From assembly GCF_905147365.1 (NCBI RefSeq), contig NC_056420.1, positions 10,054,001 through 10,118,000 on the forward strand: a DNA stretch of 64,000 nt. Reading direction: 5' to 3'. Shown one piece after another: positions 53,731 to 64,000 of this stretch (its first letter is position 1; every line of letters begins with the position of its first letter). The notes beneath the pieces are model-generated. The model searched no databases. It saw only the letters and a list, made by a program, of their open reading frames with translations, and was not told where the DNA came from. Source of the stretch: Aricia agestis. Taxonomy: Eukaryota; Arthropoda; Insecta; Lepidoptera; Lycaenidae. The position numbers and the translations under genes were made by a program.

Positions 53731-54490
53731 GATGCAGAAACGCCTAACTATAAATATAGCCTAGTAGACGAATGATTCTGCTTGGAAATGTCGAAAGCAG
53801 AAAGGAGAACACCAAAACTCCATAGAAAATTACCCAAGGCCCGGCGCAGAAGAGATGTATCCCAGTTATTTGTGTATTTTATGTATAATATTTTTTGATA
53901 GGCGTGTTTGCCGCAGGATGTGGCTAAGATAGAAAAAAAAAATGCTTTTAGATTTTTTCAGGTGCTAATTGAAAGTACATTACGTTGAACATATCGACTC
54001 CAAAATGTTATAAAATAGTAATGAATTATGTTTCTAAAATACATAATTATAATAATAATAAAAAATAAATTTTATTTTTCAATAAAATCACATACAATAT
54101 GAGGTATCCCCATTAAGCATAATATTACTTTTGTTTTATTATTATATTATTATACCGATCTTTTTTATATAAGTACATAGGGAAAATAAACAGAATGACA
54201 AGATTTAGAGAAAATAAGTATATTTTCTCTAAATCTTGGGCACCGGTAGAAATAATTTCCAACGGGTGCAGATTTTAGTTTTCTTTCTTTTCTTTTTACT
54301 TTTTACGAACAACAGTGACTCTATTTACGTCAACAGAATATATTATACATAATTTAGTGCCGAAACATTACGAACTATCTTTGTACGGCTTCCAACATAC
54401 TGCTTTTTATTTCAATAATTCCTGTTGAACCCGAGATTCCCAAGGGGTGCAAGTGCACCACCTGGCATCCCCCTGCCGGAGCCCATGACA
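53731..54490. other. Mostly unassigned; one palindrome
   Basis: A perfect 18-bp palindrome with a 4-nt loop lies at 54199-54238 (CAAGATTTAGAGAAAATA and complement). A GC-rich block at 54420-54485 (CACCACCTGGCATCCCCCTG) looks like part of a repeat but has no partner here. Confidence 0.5.
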
Positions 54491-54575
54491 CAGGGTGTAA
54501 CAAAAATAAGTGATAATACTTTAGGGTGTGTACGTGTACCTTGTAGAGAGTTCATTGTAAATTACTTTTAGCAGA
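54491..54575 (+). repeat. Foldback element H1, left end only
   Basis: ACAGGGTGTAACAAAAATAAG, GATAATACTTTAGGGTGTG and CTTGTAGAGAGTTCATTGTA. Confidence 0.7.
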
Positions 54576-54856
54576 CAGAATTTTTAGTACCTATCTTTAT
54601 TCTTAAAAGGAAAAAGTAGTGTTTTTGTATGTTTAGTGATCATTTAAAACAATTTATAAAAGTAATTTAAACTAAAATTGTTAGGTACGCCTGAAAATAA
54701 TAGATTAGCAATTTTTTTACTTAAGACACTTTTTGCGGCAATGACACATACATTTATTTTACTAATAAAGTATACTATGAACTGAGATACCTTACTTTTG
54801 TGCCGGAGCTTGGGCTTTTTTGGGTGTTCGTCTTTTGACTTCAGAATATATGTATG

Positions 54857-55052
54857 TACAGGATGAAACAAAACAAAGTGATAATACTTTAGGATGTGTA
54901 TGTGTCCCTTATAAAGAGTTCATTGTGAAAGAAGCAGCGCTGAAACAGCAATTTGTGATAATATGTATGGGCAAGCGGCCCAGTGTCATGAATTTTCTCA
55001 TACAGAGCTATTTTAGTGTATTTTAGCGCTGCTACTTTAATAGAAATAATCT
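54857..55052 (+). repeat. Foldback element H1, partial copy
   Basis: TACAGGATGAAACAAAACAAAG to GCGCTGCTACTTTAATAG. The right terminal repeat is missing. It merges directly into the next copy. Confidence 0.7.
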
Positions 55053-55055
55053 TAT

Positions 55056-55312
55056 ATACAGTATGTAACAAAAATAAGTGATAATTCTTTAGGGTGTGTA
55101 CGTGTTCCTTGTAGAGAGTTTACTGTGAAAGTAGCAGCTCTAAAAATGTTTTTAACTTTTGTATGGGCAAGGGCCCGAGCGTCACGAGTTTCCCCATACA
55201 AAAGTGAAAAAAAAATTTGGTCTTTCAGCGCTGCTACTTTCACAGTGAACTCTCTACAAGGAATACCTACACACCCTAAAGTATTATCACTTATTTTTGT
55301 TACAACCTGTAT
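55056..55312. mobile_element. Foldback element H1, complete copy
   Basis: The left side TACAGTATGTAACAAAAATAAG and the right side CTTATTTTTGTTACAACCTGTA are inverted; GTAGAGAGTTTACTGTGAAAG pairs with CTTTCACAGTGAACTCTC, and CTTTTGTATGGGCAAGG with CCCCATACAAAAG. It can fold along nearly its entire length. Open frames on each strand follow from the symmetry. Confidence 0.8.
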
Positions 55313-55609
55313 AAAATTCTCGTATCGCAATGTTAGGCCGCGTACTCCTCCAAAACGGCTTTACTGATTTTAACCAAATTTTATATGCATATTCAGTGGG
55401 TCTGAGAATCGGCTACTTTTTGTATTGATAAGTGCATTTGTTGAATAAATAATAGTAAATTATTACAACTCGTGACTGACGGCGACCATTGTTTGTGCGA
55501 CGGGACAGCGATGGACGTTGCCATGGTGACATACTTATTTAGTCACTTCAATAAAATAATACAGGCGAAATACTTTATATGGCAAAGAAACGTTTGCCGG
55601 GACAGCTAG
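55313..55609 (+). mobile_element. Helitron family C copy
   Basis: AAAATTCTCGTATCGCAATG through GACTGACGGCGACCATTG to AACGTTTGCCGGGACAGCTAG and T. The 5' TC end is fused to the preceding foldback element. Confidence 0.8.
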
Positions 55610-55938
55610 TGATTATATAAAACTTCTAATCATTACGACAGTAAACTATAATAGTGTATTTTTTGTCGTATAAAATAGCTCTTTGTAACGTAGCTTCGCC
55701 GTTTCGTACCAGATGTGCTCCTATTATTGATGTAAAATTTGACATGGAGCAGAGAACGAGAGTTTATTGTTGTCCCGAGGTCAAAGGTTTCGGTCATTAT
55801 ATAGGGCTGTACGTGCGAACTTGCCTTGTGCGATAGATTCTATGTTTGGCGCTTTACAAAAAAAAAAACAAAATTTTCTTCACTTTCTCATAGGCAAATG
55901 AAAGGCGAGACAATCTTAGGCTAGTTTTTATACTACAA

Positions 55939-56080
55939 CTAGCTGACCCGGCACACGTTGTTTTGCCATAAGTATAAAGTATTTCGCCCATATTATTTTA
56001 TTGAAGTGACTAAATAAGTATGGCATCATGGCAACGTCCATTGCAATCCGTCGCAAAAATAGTTTCGAGTTTTAATATAT
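55939..56080 (-). mobile_element. Helitron family C, 3' half
   Basis: CTAGCTGACCCGGCACACGTTG begins it on the plus strand, followed by ATTGAAGTGACTAAATAAG and GGCAACGTCCATTGCAATCC. Confidence 0.75.
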
Positions 56081-56951
56081 AATATAAGATATATTTCTTA
56101 AGAAAAAGGCCAACTGTTTTTTCATATAAACTGCACATTTTTGAGGCACTAAAAGGTTTTGGCGGCCTCTACAATTTAAGTCTTCATTAGTTTTCTTTCA
56201 AAATTATTCAAAATCCAGTTAGAGTCTTAGAAAACTTATAAAATTATAATATATTATAATTATCAGTTCAGTGAAACTCGACAGTCCCCCAGTAGACCAA
56301 CATACGAGCAATATATTTATTTCCTGACAAAAGTCAAAATTATTTGTAGAATAAAAAGCACGCAATAAAAACTGCTACAGTTAGATATATTTATTATCTT
56401 TTATTACAACGATATAGTGAAAGAAAACTAATGAAGACTTTAACATAAATAGACCATTAAAACATTTTAATAACTCCAGTAACACACACTAAATCCAAAA
56501 GTAAACAACACTAAATTCTAAAACAGTGAACATAATCCATCATATTATGGGCTTATGTCGTAGCTACGAAAGGTTTAATTATAACATCAATCTCTAAATT
56601 ATACGTTGGATTTTGGGCGAACCGAAGCATGAGCGAAGTTGCGTGTTCGGCGTCGCTTATCAACTCGCCATACAAAATTCATAACGGATTGTTCAACAAT
56701 CCATAATATTTAGTTGTTCGATTAAAAACGAATACAAACGATTATTCTATAGTTTACCTTTACTTAATATTATAAATGGGAAAGAGTCTGTCTTTCCAAA
56801 CCAGTTTTATAGAATAAGAATTTGGGTCCCGAGAAAGGTTTTGTACAAAGTTACGGTCAACATGTAGTATAATAAATCTACTACATGCGAGCACTATAAT
56901 GTGTACATCTTACGATTTAACAAATATAATTGCTTTATATTATTATAATGT
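56081..56951. other. Unassigned AT-rich sequence
   Basis: A less AT-rich part at 56600-56700 (GGGCGAACCGAAGCATGAGCG) has no partner. Nothing else recognised. Confidence 0.45.
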
Positions 56952-57262
56952 GTTGGAACGAAGTTCCTTATCGCGTATTCGGCGTAAATCTGAAGGCTAG
57001 ACAGAACTATACTTAACCAGGGGCAGAGGACGTTGATAGTAAGTATTCCTATGCGCCAACTAGATGGCGTTTTTTAAATAAACAGCTACGCGTTGTTAGT
57101 ATTCCTGGGCGTCAATAGAATATGGTGTTTTTTTTTAATTTTTTTAAGAGTGTGTATATAGTGTGTGTATATAGTATTATGTATACAGGTTTTTTGAACA
57201 TAAGAAATAACTTCGTTTCATTCGGGTGTCCCTTGACACCTTTCAAGTTTTTTTTTGTCACT
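56952..57262 (-). repeat. Second copy of the repeat at 50095, inverted
   Basis: Reverse-oriented CTTATCGCGTATTCGGCGTAA, TTCCTGGGCGTCAATAGAA, GAACATAAGAAATAACTTCG and GGGTGTCCCTTGACACC. The middle contains a duplicated block (AGTATTCCTATGCGCC / AGTATTCCTGGGCGTC) not present in the other copy. Confidence 0.65.
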
Positions 57263-57852
57263 AGTTCTAGTATACTGTCTGGATCGATCTGATGTACCGG
57301 TAACCGACCCATAAAATAGTCGTCCAGTACACTCTTTATTAGTTTAGGGACAATAATTGTAATGAAATAATAAAAGATTTTTTTTGTGTTTGTAATTATA
57401 GCGTTCTTAAAATAGAGTTGCGAAGTAATAAAGTTTAAACTATGAATATTGGAATTGATTATTTTCAGCAACGATACAACTTTAATTAAACTTTCGCGGA
57501 ATTATTAGATTTCGAACGTTTTCTATTTTATAATCAAAATTGTTTGTATAAATTATGGTTTATGTTTTTAGTTAAGTTTTGGTAAGCACGAAAATAATTA
57601 TATTTATTCACAAATTCGACTTTAAAAAAAGGAAAATTGAAAATTATAAACTGTTAAGACTCGCTTAATAATTACTAGTACTAGTAAAAATGTATTTTTT
57701 ACATATAAATTAATATAAAAATTAAAAAATATAATATTGTTTTTACTTTAAATAAATATTTTTGAATAAATTAGTATTCGAGAATATTTTGCGTGGAAAA
57801 AAAGTTGTATCATTCAATAAATCTAAACATAAGTAGACGAATATAATATCAT
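57263..57852. other. Unassigned AT-rich sequence
   Basis: Nothing recognised. Confidence 0.5.
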
Positions 57853-57855
57853 TTA

Positions 57856-57949
57856 CCCCGCATTCTATTTAGCGTTAAAAACGATCAACACGCTCAAAAT
57901 GCCTACTATTTTGAGCGTTTTGTTCGTCTTTAACTCATAGAACGCGGGG
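57856..57949. mobile_element. Tiny foldback MITE (94 bp)
   Basis: TTA flanks both sides (57853-57855, 57950-57952). CCCCGCATTCTAT and ATAGAACGCGGGG are the ends, and ACGCTCAAAAT pairs with ATTTTGAGCGT around a 7-nt loop. Confidence 0.75.
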
Positions 57950-58184
57950 TTAATGTCAACACTTGAACACACAGAATATCATGTCACTAAATTAACAAAA
58001 GAATACCATTTGTGTGTACAAATTCAGCCGATTTGTTTACATTTAGACTGAATATGATATATTACTTCAATGTTTTCACGCTCAGCGGCAGCACCATTTC
58101 AGACAGTAAAAAAAACGTTTTGTTCTGCACATTTCACAATGTATCTGTCAGTATTCTGATATGACGTGTGCATTGTGCAACATG

Positions 58185-58517
58185 CACTGACCTCCATTAT
58201 ACAAGTACGCTGGATTTATAATACCCACCTGCTTTTTGTGCCTATTTGAAGCGGAATCAGCGGCCCCAAATGCGGGGAAAGATAACTAAATCTGACGTAA
58301 ATGGCGGCATAACCGTTATTAGTTGTCATCACTAGTATTAGTTCCAAGTACTCTCACTACTGTTATCAGCGCCAATATGGCGACTTTCAAACGTCATTTT
58401 TACGTCAGATATAGTTCTCTTCCCCCGCATTGGGGGCGCTGATTCAGCTTCAAATAGGCAAAAAAAAATAGCTGTCATTTCAAAGGGTTCAGCGTACTTG
58501 TATAATGGAGGTCAGAG
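58185..58517. mobile_element. hAT-like foldback MITE
   Basis: An identical 8 bp, GCAACATG, flanks it (58177-58184, 58518-58525). The ends CACTGACCTCCATTATACAA and the inverted TTGTATAATGGAGGTCAGAG differ only near the tips. Further in, GCCTATTTGAAGCGGAATCAG pairs with CTGATTCAGCTTCAAATAGGC. The 8-bp duplication and CACTG tip fit hAT. Non-coding. Confidence 0.85.
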
Positions 58518-58578
58518 GCAACATGTCAGATTTTGGTCGCATTGTTTACTGTTAGTTAGCTAAGGGTGCTACTATAAA

Positions 58579-58605
58579 CTATCACATACAGACTGTATGT
58601 GATAG
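58579..58605. repeat. Perfect 13-bp palindrome, 1-nt loop
   Basis: CTATCACATACAG and complement around A; an outer imperfect pair (GGTGCTACTAT / ATAGTAGCACC) extends it. Confidence 0.85.
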
Positions 58606-58832
58606 TAGCACCTTAGCCTAGACCTTGGCCTAATACACTTTCCTATTGGATGTTTACAAAATCGAGCAAGATTTTAAGATTAAGAAACCAAAAATGAGGA
58701 AGGTGAAGACAAGATAAGGTTTTCATTTAACAGTGGGCGGCGAGCGCCTATTTCTCGGCGTCTGCTTTTGACAATCGCTTATAAAAACCAATGACATGGG
58801 TTCTTAAGCTGATTTTCCCTCTGATATTATGG

Positions 58833-58877
58833 AGTCTTAATCCGACTCTACATTAAATGTAGAGTCGGATTAAGACT
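58833..58877. repeat. Perfect 22-bp palindrome, 1-nt loop
   Basis: AGTCTTAATCCGACTCTACA with TT (58833-58854) and complement (58856-58877). Confidence 0.9.
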
Positions 58878-58908
58878 TAGATTATCTTGAAATTTTCAAG
58901 ATAATCTA
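58878..58908. repeat. Perfect 15-bp palindrome, 1-nt loop
   Basis: TAGATTATCTTGAAA (58878-58892) and complement (58894-58908), directly following the previous palindrome and directly preceding a SINE. Confidence 0.9.
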
Positions 58909-59153
58909 CCACGTCAGTCTGGCCCCGTGCTAAGTACCTGAAGGACTTGTGTTACGGGTACCAGACAACGAAAATATATTTAATACTTTTATACTATACA
59001 TATATTTAAGATTTTTATTATATGATACACATATTTAATACACATCCATGACCCAGGAACTTTGAAAACTTTTTGTTCCGTCGGCGGGATTCGAACCCGC
59101 GACCCCTGGCTTGCGCTACCAACAGCTCACCAACGGAGCCACAGAGGTCGTCG
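58909..59153 (-). mobile_element. tRNA-derived SINE, family 2
   Basis: CCACGTCAGTCTGGCCCCG begins the reversed tail. The head has CGGGATTCGAACCCGCGAC (B box) and AACGGAGCCACAGAGG (A box side). The tail is shorter by about ten bases than the copy at 51911. Confidence 0.83.
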
Positions 59154-59591
59154 TCGATGTTAATTAGATTTGTTGTAATTTGGTCAAGTATTCTTTTTTG
59201 CTTTAAAAATTGACATATTGTGTTGAATACTTTTATCATTTTTGATCAGATTAATGAATATTATATTACTATAGATAGAAACGGACTGAATCGAACATAG
59301 AACGAAGCTGCATTAATGTTGGATTAATACCGTAGAATCAGGGTACATGTTTAATTAAGTCAAATGTTTAAACGGAAATCACGAACCTATTAACTCAATT
59401 GCTATTTTAAGAGGCCGTTAAACGTAAACCATTGGTGTCGAATTAAATGAACTCAACTGTTCTTATGTTCATTTCCGACTTGCTCTTCCGAGTGCTCAGA
59501 AATTATACAGATTTACCAATCCTTTTTGCTCTATAATTTAAAGTTATTTAAATTTATTACCACCAGATTAAATCACACTGTAACTGTACAT
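59154..59591. other. Unassigned sequence
   Basis: Nothing recognised. Confidence 0.5.
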
Positions 59592-59594
59592 TTA

Positions 59595-59724
59595 GGGCCT
59601 GTTTCACCAATTTTTTATAAAGTGCCTAAATATACGCTATTCACAACTTTTTGACAGATTCTCCATACTTGATCTGTTAAGTTAATTGGTGGATAGCCTT
59701 ATCTGGAAGTGGTGAAACAGGCCC
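59595..59724. mobile_element. Compact Harbinger-like MITE
   Basis: TTA on both sides (59592-59594, 59725-59727). GGGCCTGTTTCACCAATTTT and AGTGGTGAAACAGGCCC are the ends. This is the uninterrupted form of 52319-52996. Confidence 0.82.
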
Positions 59725-59847
59725 TTATTATTATAAAAATTCTCTACTTGTCTTTCCACAAAATTCAAACATAATAAAATATGAATATTCATAAGAGATG
59801 TAATCAAAATCCTGACGAGGTAGACAGACATATTTTCTCATTTATAT

Positions 59848-60056
59848 GACGCCCGCAACTAAGTTGCGCCAAAATTTGTGTATTGCGCGGGAACCGTACA
59901 TTTTTCCGGGATAAAAACTATCCTATGTCCTTTCTCGGGACTCAAAGTATCTCCATGCCAAATTTCAGCAAAATTGGTTCAGATGTTTGAGCGTGAAGAG
60001 GTAACAGACAGACAGACAGACAGACAGATATACTTTCGCATTGATAATATTAGTAA
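59848..60056 (+). repeat. RTE-like LINE 3' end feeding into a minisatellite
   Basis: TGACGCCCGCAACTAAGTTG, TCCTATGTCCTTTCTCGGGA, a six-unit GACA run, then CTTTCGCATTGATAATATTAG. The terminal ATATTAGTA motif is also the motif of the minisatellite that follows. Confidence 0.8.
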
Positions 60057-60776
60057 GTATGGAAGTATGGATATGGAAGTATGGAAGTATGGATATTAGT
60101 ATGGAAGTATGGATATTAGTATGGAAGTATGGATATTAGTATGGAAGTATGGATATTAGTATGGAAGTATGGATATTAGTATGGAAGTAGGATATTAGTA
60201 TGGAAGTATGGATATTAGTATGGAAGTATGGATATTAGTATGCAAGTATGGATATTAGTATGGAAGTATGGATATTAGTATGCAAGTATGGATATTAGTA
60301 TGGAAGTATGGATATTAGTATGAAAGTATGGATATTAGTATGGAAGTATGGATATTAGTATGCAAGTATGGATATTAGTATGGAAGTATGGATATTAGTA
60401 TGCAAGTATGGATATTAGTATGGAAGTATGGATATTAGTATGAAAGTATGGATATTAGTATGGAAGTATGGATATTAGTATGCAAGTATGGATATTAGTA
60501 TGGAAGTATGGATATTAGTATGCAAGTATGGATATTAGTATGGAAGTATGGATATTAGTATGAAAGTATGGATATTAGTATGGAAGTATGGATATTAGTA
60601 TGCAAGTATGGATATTAGTATGGAAGTATGGATATTAGTATGCAAGTATGGATATTAGTATGGAAGTATGGATATTAGTATGAAAGTATGGATATTAGTA
60701 TGGAAGTATGGATATTAGTATGCAAGTATGGATATTAGTATGGAAGTATGGATTAGTATGGAAAGTATGGAAGTAT
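60053..60776 (+). repeat. 20-bp minisatellite with 120-bp higher-order period
   Basis: The unit is TATGNAAGTATGGATATTAG with N as G, C or A. From 60241 to 60720 the variant base follows C-G-C-G-A-G exactly four times, i.e. four identical 120-bp blocks, then C-G and a broken end. The first units (60057-60240) are mostly G and less regular, including one 19-bp unit. Confidence 0.95.
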
Positions 60777-61567
60777 CGATATGCGTACCATGTAAACTAA
60801 ACACAAAAATATGTAAACGATATTTTCTGTTACTTATACCAGTGTTTTAACTTTTAAGCAATAGTAGGTATAGCTAGTGTATTTTCGAAAAAGTTCATTC
60901 CATTCCGCAATAAAATTAATCATCCTTTCGTAATAAGTAATATTACAAAAGAAAGGCATGGAATCGACAATTTTCCGTCATCATAAATATGCAAATATTT
61001 CGTTTTATAGGACATCCGACAAAGTTGCAAAAAGTTGGGCGTACGAGGAACGTACGCGGTACGACAGTGTAAAAAGTTAATATCACCCCAGGGGTTGTCA
61101 TAGAAAAACTTGTAAATGTAGGCGTCCTATGACAGATTGCTTATATATATTGTAAGTATGCAAACAAATTTTATGATAAATTGGAAATTCTATTTTTGGT
61201 TCGAAACTAATTTTTTCTTTCTTTTTACTTAACTGAGGGAACGCCAGAAAACATTTCGCATTCTGTGTATAGCTTAAAATTTGATCGGATTTTAATAAAT
61301 AAAGTCAATGGATGCGTAATTACAATTAAAAATGTTATAAAAGTTGTAGACAACGAAGAACAAGAATGTAGTAAATAAATCCTTTTTTCGACTTCAGACT
61401 ATAGTAACATTTAGTTCTTTTCTAATAACATAGCACTATTTCTTTCCGACTTTTTATAAGATCATTACATAATAATATTATGGAGCAAATATTGTAACAT
61501 ACTTTCAAAACAATAAAAGATATATAATTATATTCTGACACTAAGCATGCGCAGCGCGTACAACATT
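60777..61567. other. Unassigned sequence
   Basis: Nothing recognised. Confidence 0.5.
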
Positions 61568-61617
61568 AAATGAAGATGTAAGTGAATAAAGTCGATAACT
61601 AACATTTTCAATTTCAA

Positions 61618-62083
61618 GAGGGCTACTAAACAAAAAAATCGAACATCGTTCTTCTCTCTTCACATTCACGACCGTCTTTCATATGCCAGGTGAAAAAGGA
61701 CGACGCGGAATCATCGCCAAGTTAGTAAAACTAACTTGGCGATGATTCCGCGTCGTGATGAATAAAAGACGAACTATAATGATTATGAAAAAAGCATTCT
61801 GAGCAAATTTAGGCTTTATCAATGCCTTTCTAGATATTAAAAATATTAAAGAAAAGACAGCAAACTTCGAAGATCCAAGCAAAAATGTGTCTAAAACAAG
61901 GTTTTTTTTTTTGTAAAAAAAACTATCGAGCATTTTGTCAGTAATGGTGTTGTCGTCTCGACTCTTGAGCATTTTTAATCTTCATGAACTGAAGTTACTT
62001 GTGTAAAAAAATCAGTATTCTAGACCTTACAGATTTTGAGATCTAGGTTTAAGTATGTAGGCAAGTTAGGGCCAGGTGCATTC
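61618..62083. mobile_element. TTAA MITE, subfamily 2, with a palindrome
   Basis: TCAA/TTAA flank it (61614-61617, 62084-62087). The interior follows 42064-42492 except for the palindrome near its left side. Confidence 0.78.
61700..61756. repeat. Perfect 27-bp palindrome, 3-nt loop, inside the MITE
   Basis: The left arm (61700-61726) is normal MITE sequence, ACGACGCGGAATCATCGCCA then AGTTAGT. The right arm (61730-61756) is its exact complement. Sister copies at about 10171, 31250 and 42146 carry only the left arm. Confidence 0.93.
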
Positions 62084-62193
62084 TTAACTAATTTTTTTCT
62101 TTATAATTTGAACAAACCTTGTAACGTACCTACTTCATCATCTGGCTACACATTAAATCCACATTATTTATTTCAAATATTTTTTTCGGTCAT

Positions 62194-62562
<369 letters not shown>

Positions 62563-62650
62563 TATACTATGTAGCGTCCATTTTCCAATTCGTTACTTAC
62601 CCACTTTATCCACTTACGTCTTCAAATATGATATTATATTGCACGCTTTT

Positions 62651-63487
62651 ATATATTTGATTAATGTAGCGCATGTCGTAAATTAAGATTATATTATATC
62701 GAATGTAGGTCAAAGAATGTCGCGACGTTTTGTCGGTTTGTTTACAATATTCTGGACGTAACTGTTCTGTTTTGAGAACTGTAGCTTGTGAGATGTATTT
62801 TTACGTTATTTATTTTTTATTTTGTGGAAGTATTATTCTGAAAAAGCAACAATTTTTGTGAAACTATTTTGAGAATGTAAAGTTATTCTTTTATTATTCT
62901 TGTTGTACCATTCTGTTTGCAAGTCAACTATTTTTATGGTTTACTATTTTTTAAATTTAAACTCTTGTTATTGAATGAGTTCTGATGGTGGTGTTTTGCG
63001 ATTATTAATTGAATGCGTTTCAAATAGACAAATAATCCCGTAAGATTTGGTTGCTTAGAAAGCATCTACTATACATACAATTGCAAGTCCACCAAATAAT
63101 TATAATAATTAGTTTAACTTTGTAAGTTTAATAATAAACTAAAGCAACTTACGGAAATAAATGGTTTCTTGTGGGAGTATATTATATCTAGTATTATATA
63201 CCTACTCCCTTCAGAAAACATTTCGTTTCTATCTAAAAGATGCTCACTATTGATACAATAAAGTTCTTTCAAATTGTATGTGTCCTGAATACTTTCAAAT
63301 AATTCTTATTTTACTTCCGACCGATAATGTTATCTATTGTATAACATAGATGATATTATAACCTCTAGGATCTTACATCTATCTAGGATCTAGGATAAAT
63401 AATATAATATGTGGCAACTGATATAAATTATACGGGAGTCTCATCGATCATGTCTGTACGCCAAATGTTGGTATTCATGTACTATCA
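62651..63487. other. Unassigned sequence
   Basis: Only short ATCTAGGATCT repeats (63364-63393) stand out. Confidence 0.5.
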
Positions 63488-63624
63488 GAGAAGTTGATTC
63501 CTATGCAAATCGGGGACCTAAGTAGTTTGGTTTCATTACGTCAAACCCAGCTGACAGATCACAATTAACATTGACCAAATAACGTTGGTCTGTCAATTGC
63601 AATGTCAATCAACTTCCTCGATGG
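63488..63624. mobile_element. Short foldback MITE
   Basis: GAGAAGTTGATTCCTATGCAA and ATGTCAATCAACTTCCTCG are imperfect inverted ends; GTCAAACCCAGCTGACAGATC is in the middle. Related to 7796-7956. Confidence 0.65.
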
Positions 63625-63689
63625 TACTTGTCTTTCAACTTATGGCAATAGAACAGTTTTGAAATAATGCACTAGTGATTAGACTCAGA

Positions 63690-63808
63690 GTAGCCGTTCA
63701 AAATATATGGAGTTAACATGAGTCGGATGTTGACTTTGTTTTATCGAACGCTTAAATTATAATATATAAATTTTATACGTTTTGATCGGTGATTATATAA
63801 AGAAGCGA
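63690..63808. repeat. Decayed relative of the foldback at 7970
   Basis: CAAAATATATGGAGTTAACATGAG and CGTTTTGATCGGTGATTATATA, GAAGCGATAAAG match the interior and right arm in diverged form. Confidence 0.5.
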
Positions 63809-63819
63809 TAAAGAATACA

Positions 63820-64000
63820 TCTATATATATGAAACTCAAAGGTGACTGACTGATTGACATAGTGATCTATCAACGCACAGCCCAAACCACTGGACGGATC
63901 GGGCTGAAATTTGGCATGCAGGTAGATGTTATGACGTAGGCATCCACTAAGAAAGGATTTTGATAAATTCCAACCCTAAGGGGTTCAAGCAGGGGATGAA
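63820..64000 (+). mobile_element. Helitron family D copy, cut by the window edge
   Basis: TCTATATATATGAAACTCAA, GGACGGATCGGGCTGAAATT, then GGGGTTCAAGCAGGGGATGA at the edge. The 3' end is outside the window. Confidence 0.82.

Noticed and set aside
55052..55367. Overlapping frames of 80 and 92 codons on opposite strands
   Set aside because: Both come from the palindromic foldback element and are near mirror images.
60053..60776. CRISPR-like array
   Set aside because: The 20-bp units are contiguous with no unique spacers; it is a minisatellite.

Overview
This window looks like repeat-rich nuclear DNA from a ditrysian moth or butterfly (Lepidoptera). The evidence is the mixture of repeats: Helitron ends of the type GAAGCCGCGGGCAAAAGCTAGT, RTE-like LINE 3' ends (CCTATGTCCTTTCCCGGGACTC), a Metulj-like SINE with a GGGCAAACGAGCAAACGGGTC block, tRNA-derived SINEs, and many foldback MITEs. 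It is AT-rich with GC-rich foldback islands. Nothing in it looks bacterial or viral-genomic; there is no operon, rRNA or CRISPR array.

Host-type coding sequence is almost absent. Two pieces can be argued. A 33-codon first exon at 4665-4763 (+) ends in a strong donor (AAT|GTAAGTA) and reads like the N-terminal helix of a G-protein alpha subunit. A 52-codon THAP zinc-finger start lies at 20739-20897 (-). If the first exon is real, much of the window may be its intron; I recognised no second exon.

Two LTR retrotransposons dominate, both on the minus strand. At 34029-39383 is a complete Ty3/gypsy element: identical 130-bp LTRs, an ATTAA target-site duplication, a tRNA-Ser-like primer site and one open gag-pol frame with all catalytic motifs. 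At 44577-49419 is a BEL/Pao element with 252-bp LTRs that look identical and an open 1217-codon frame. Its reverse transcriptase catalytic core and RNase H are missing through an in-frame deletion, while gag, protease and integrase remain.

Non-LTR fragments lie at 18362-20535 (three minus-strand LINE pieces), and RTE-like tails are scattered. DNA transposons are mostly non-autonomous: hAT-type with 8-bp duplications (36-596, 43933-44268, 58185-58517), TTA/TAA-flanked Harbinger-like MITEs (1098-1461, 24815-24927, 52319-52996, 57856-57949, 59595-59724), a TTAA-flanked family in four copies, and several Helitron families. Two hAT elements keep recognisable pieces of the transposase C-terminus. 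Nesting is common: hAT in a foldback element, Helitron in Helitron, SINE in SINE, MITE in LINE tail, foldback in foldback.

The most unusual structures are the RT-deleted BEL element, a 20-bp minisatellite with an exact 120-bp higher-order period that appears to grow from an RTE tail (60053-60776), and a set of perfect short-loop palindromes. One palindrome (61700-61756) can be compared with three sister repeat copies in the same window and looks like a fresh inverted duplication made by template switching. All identities are by eye; family names are tentative.
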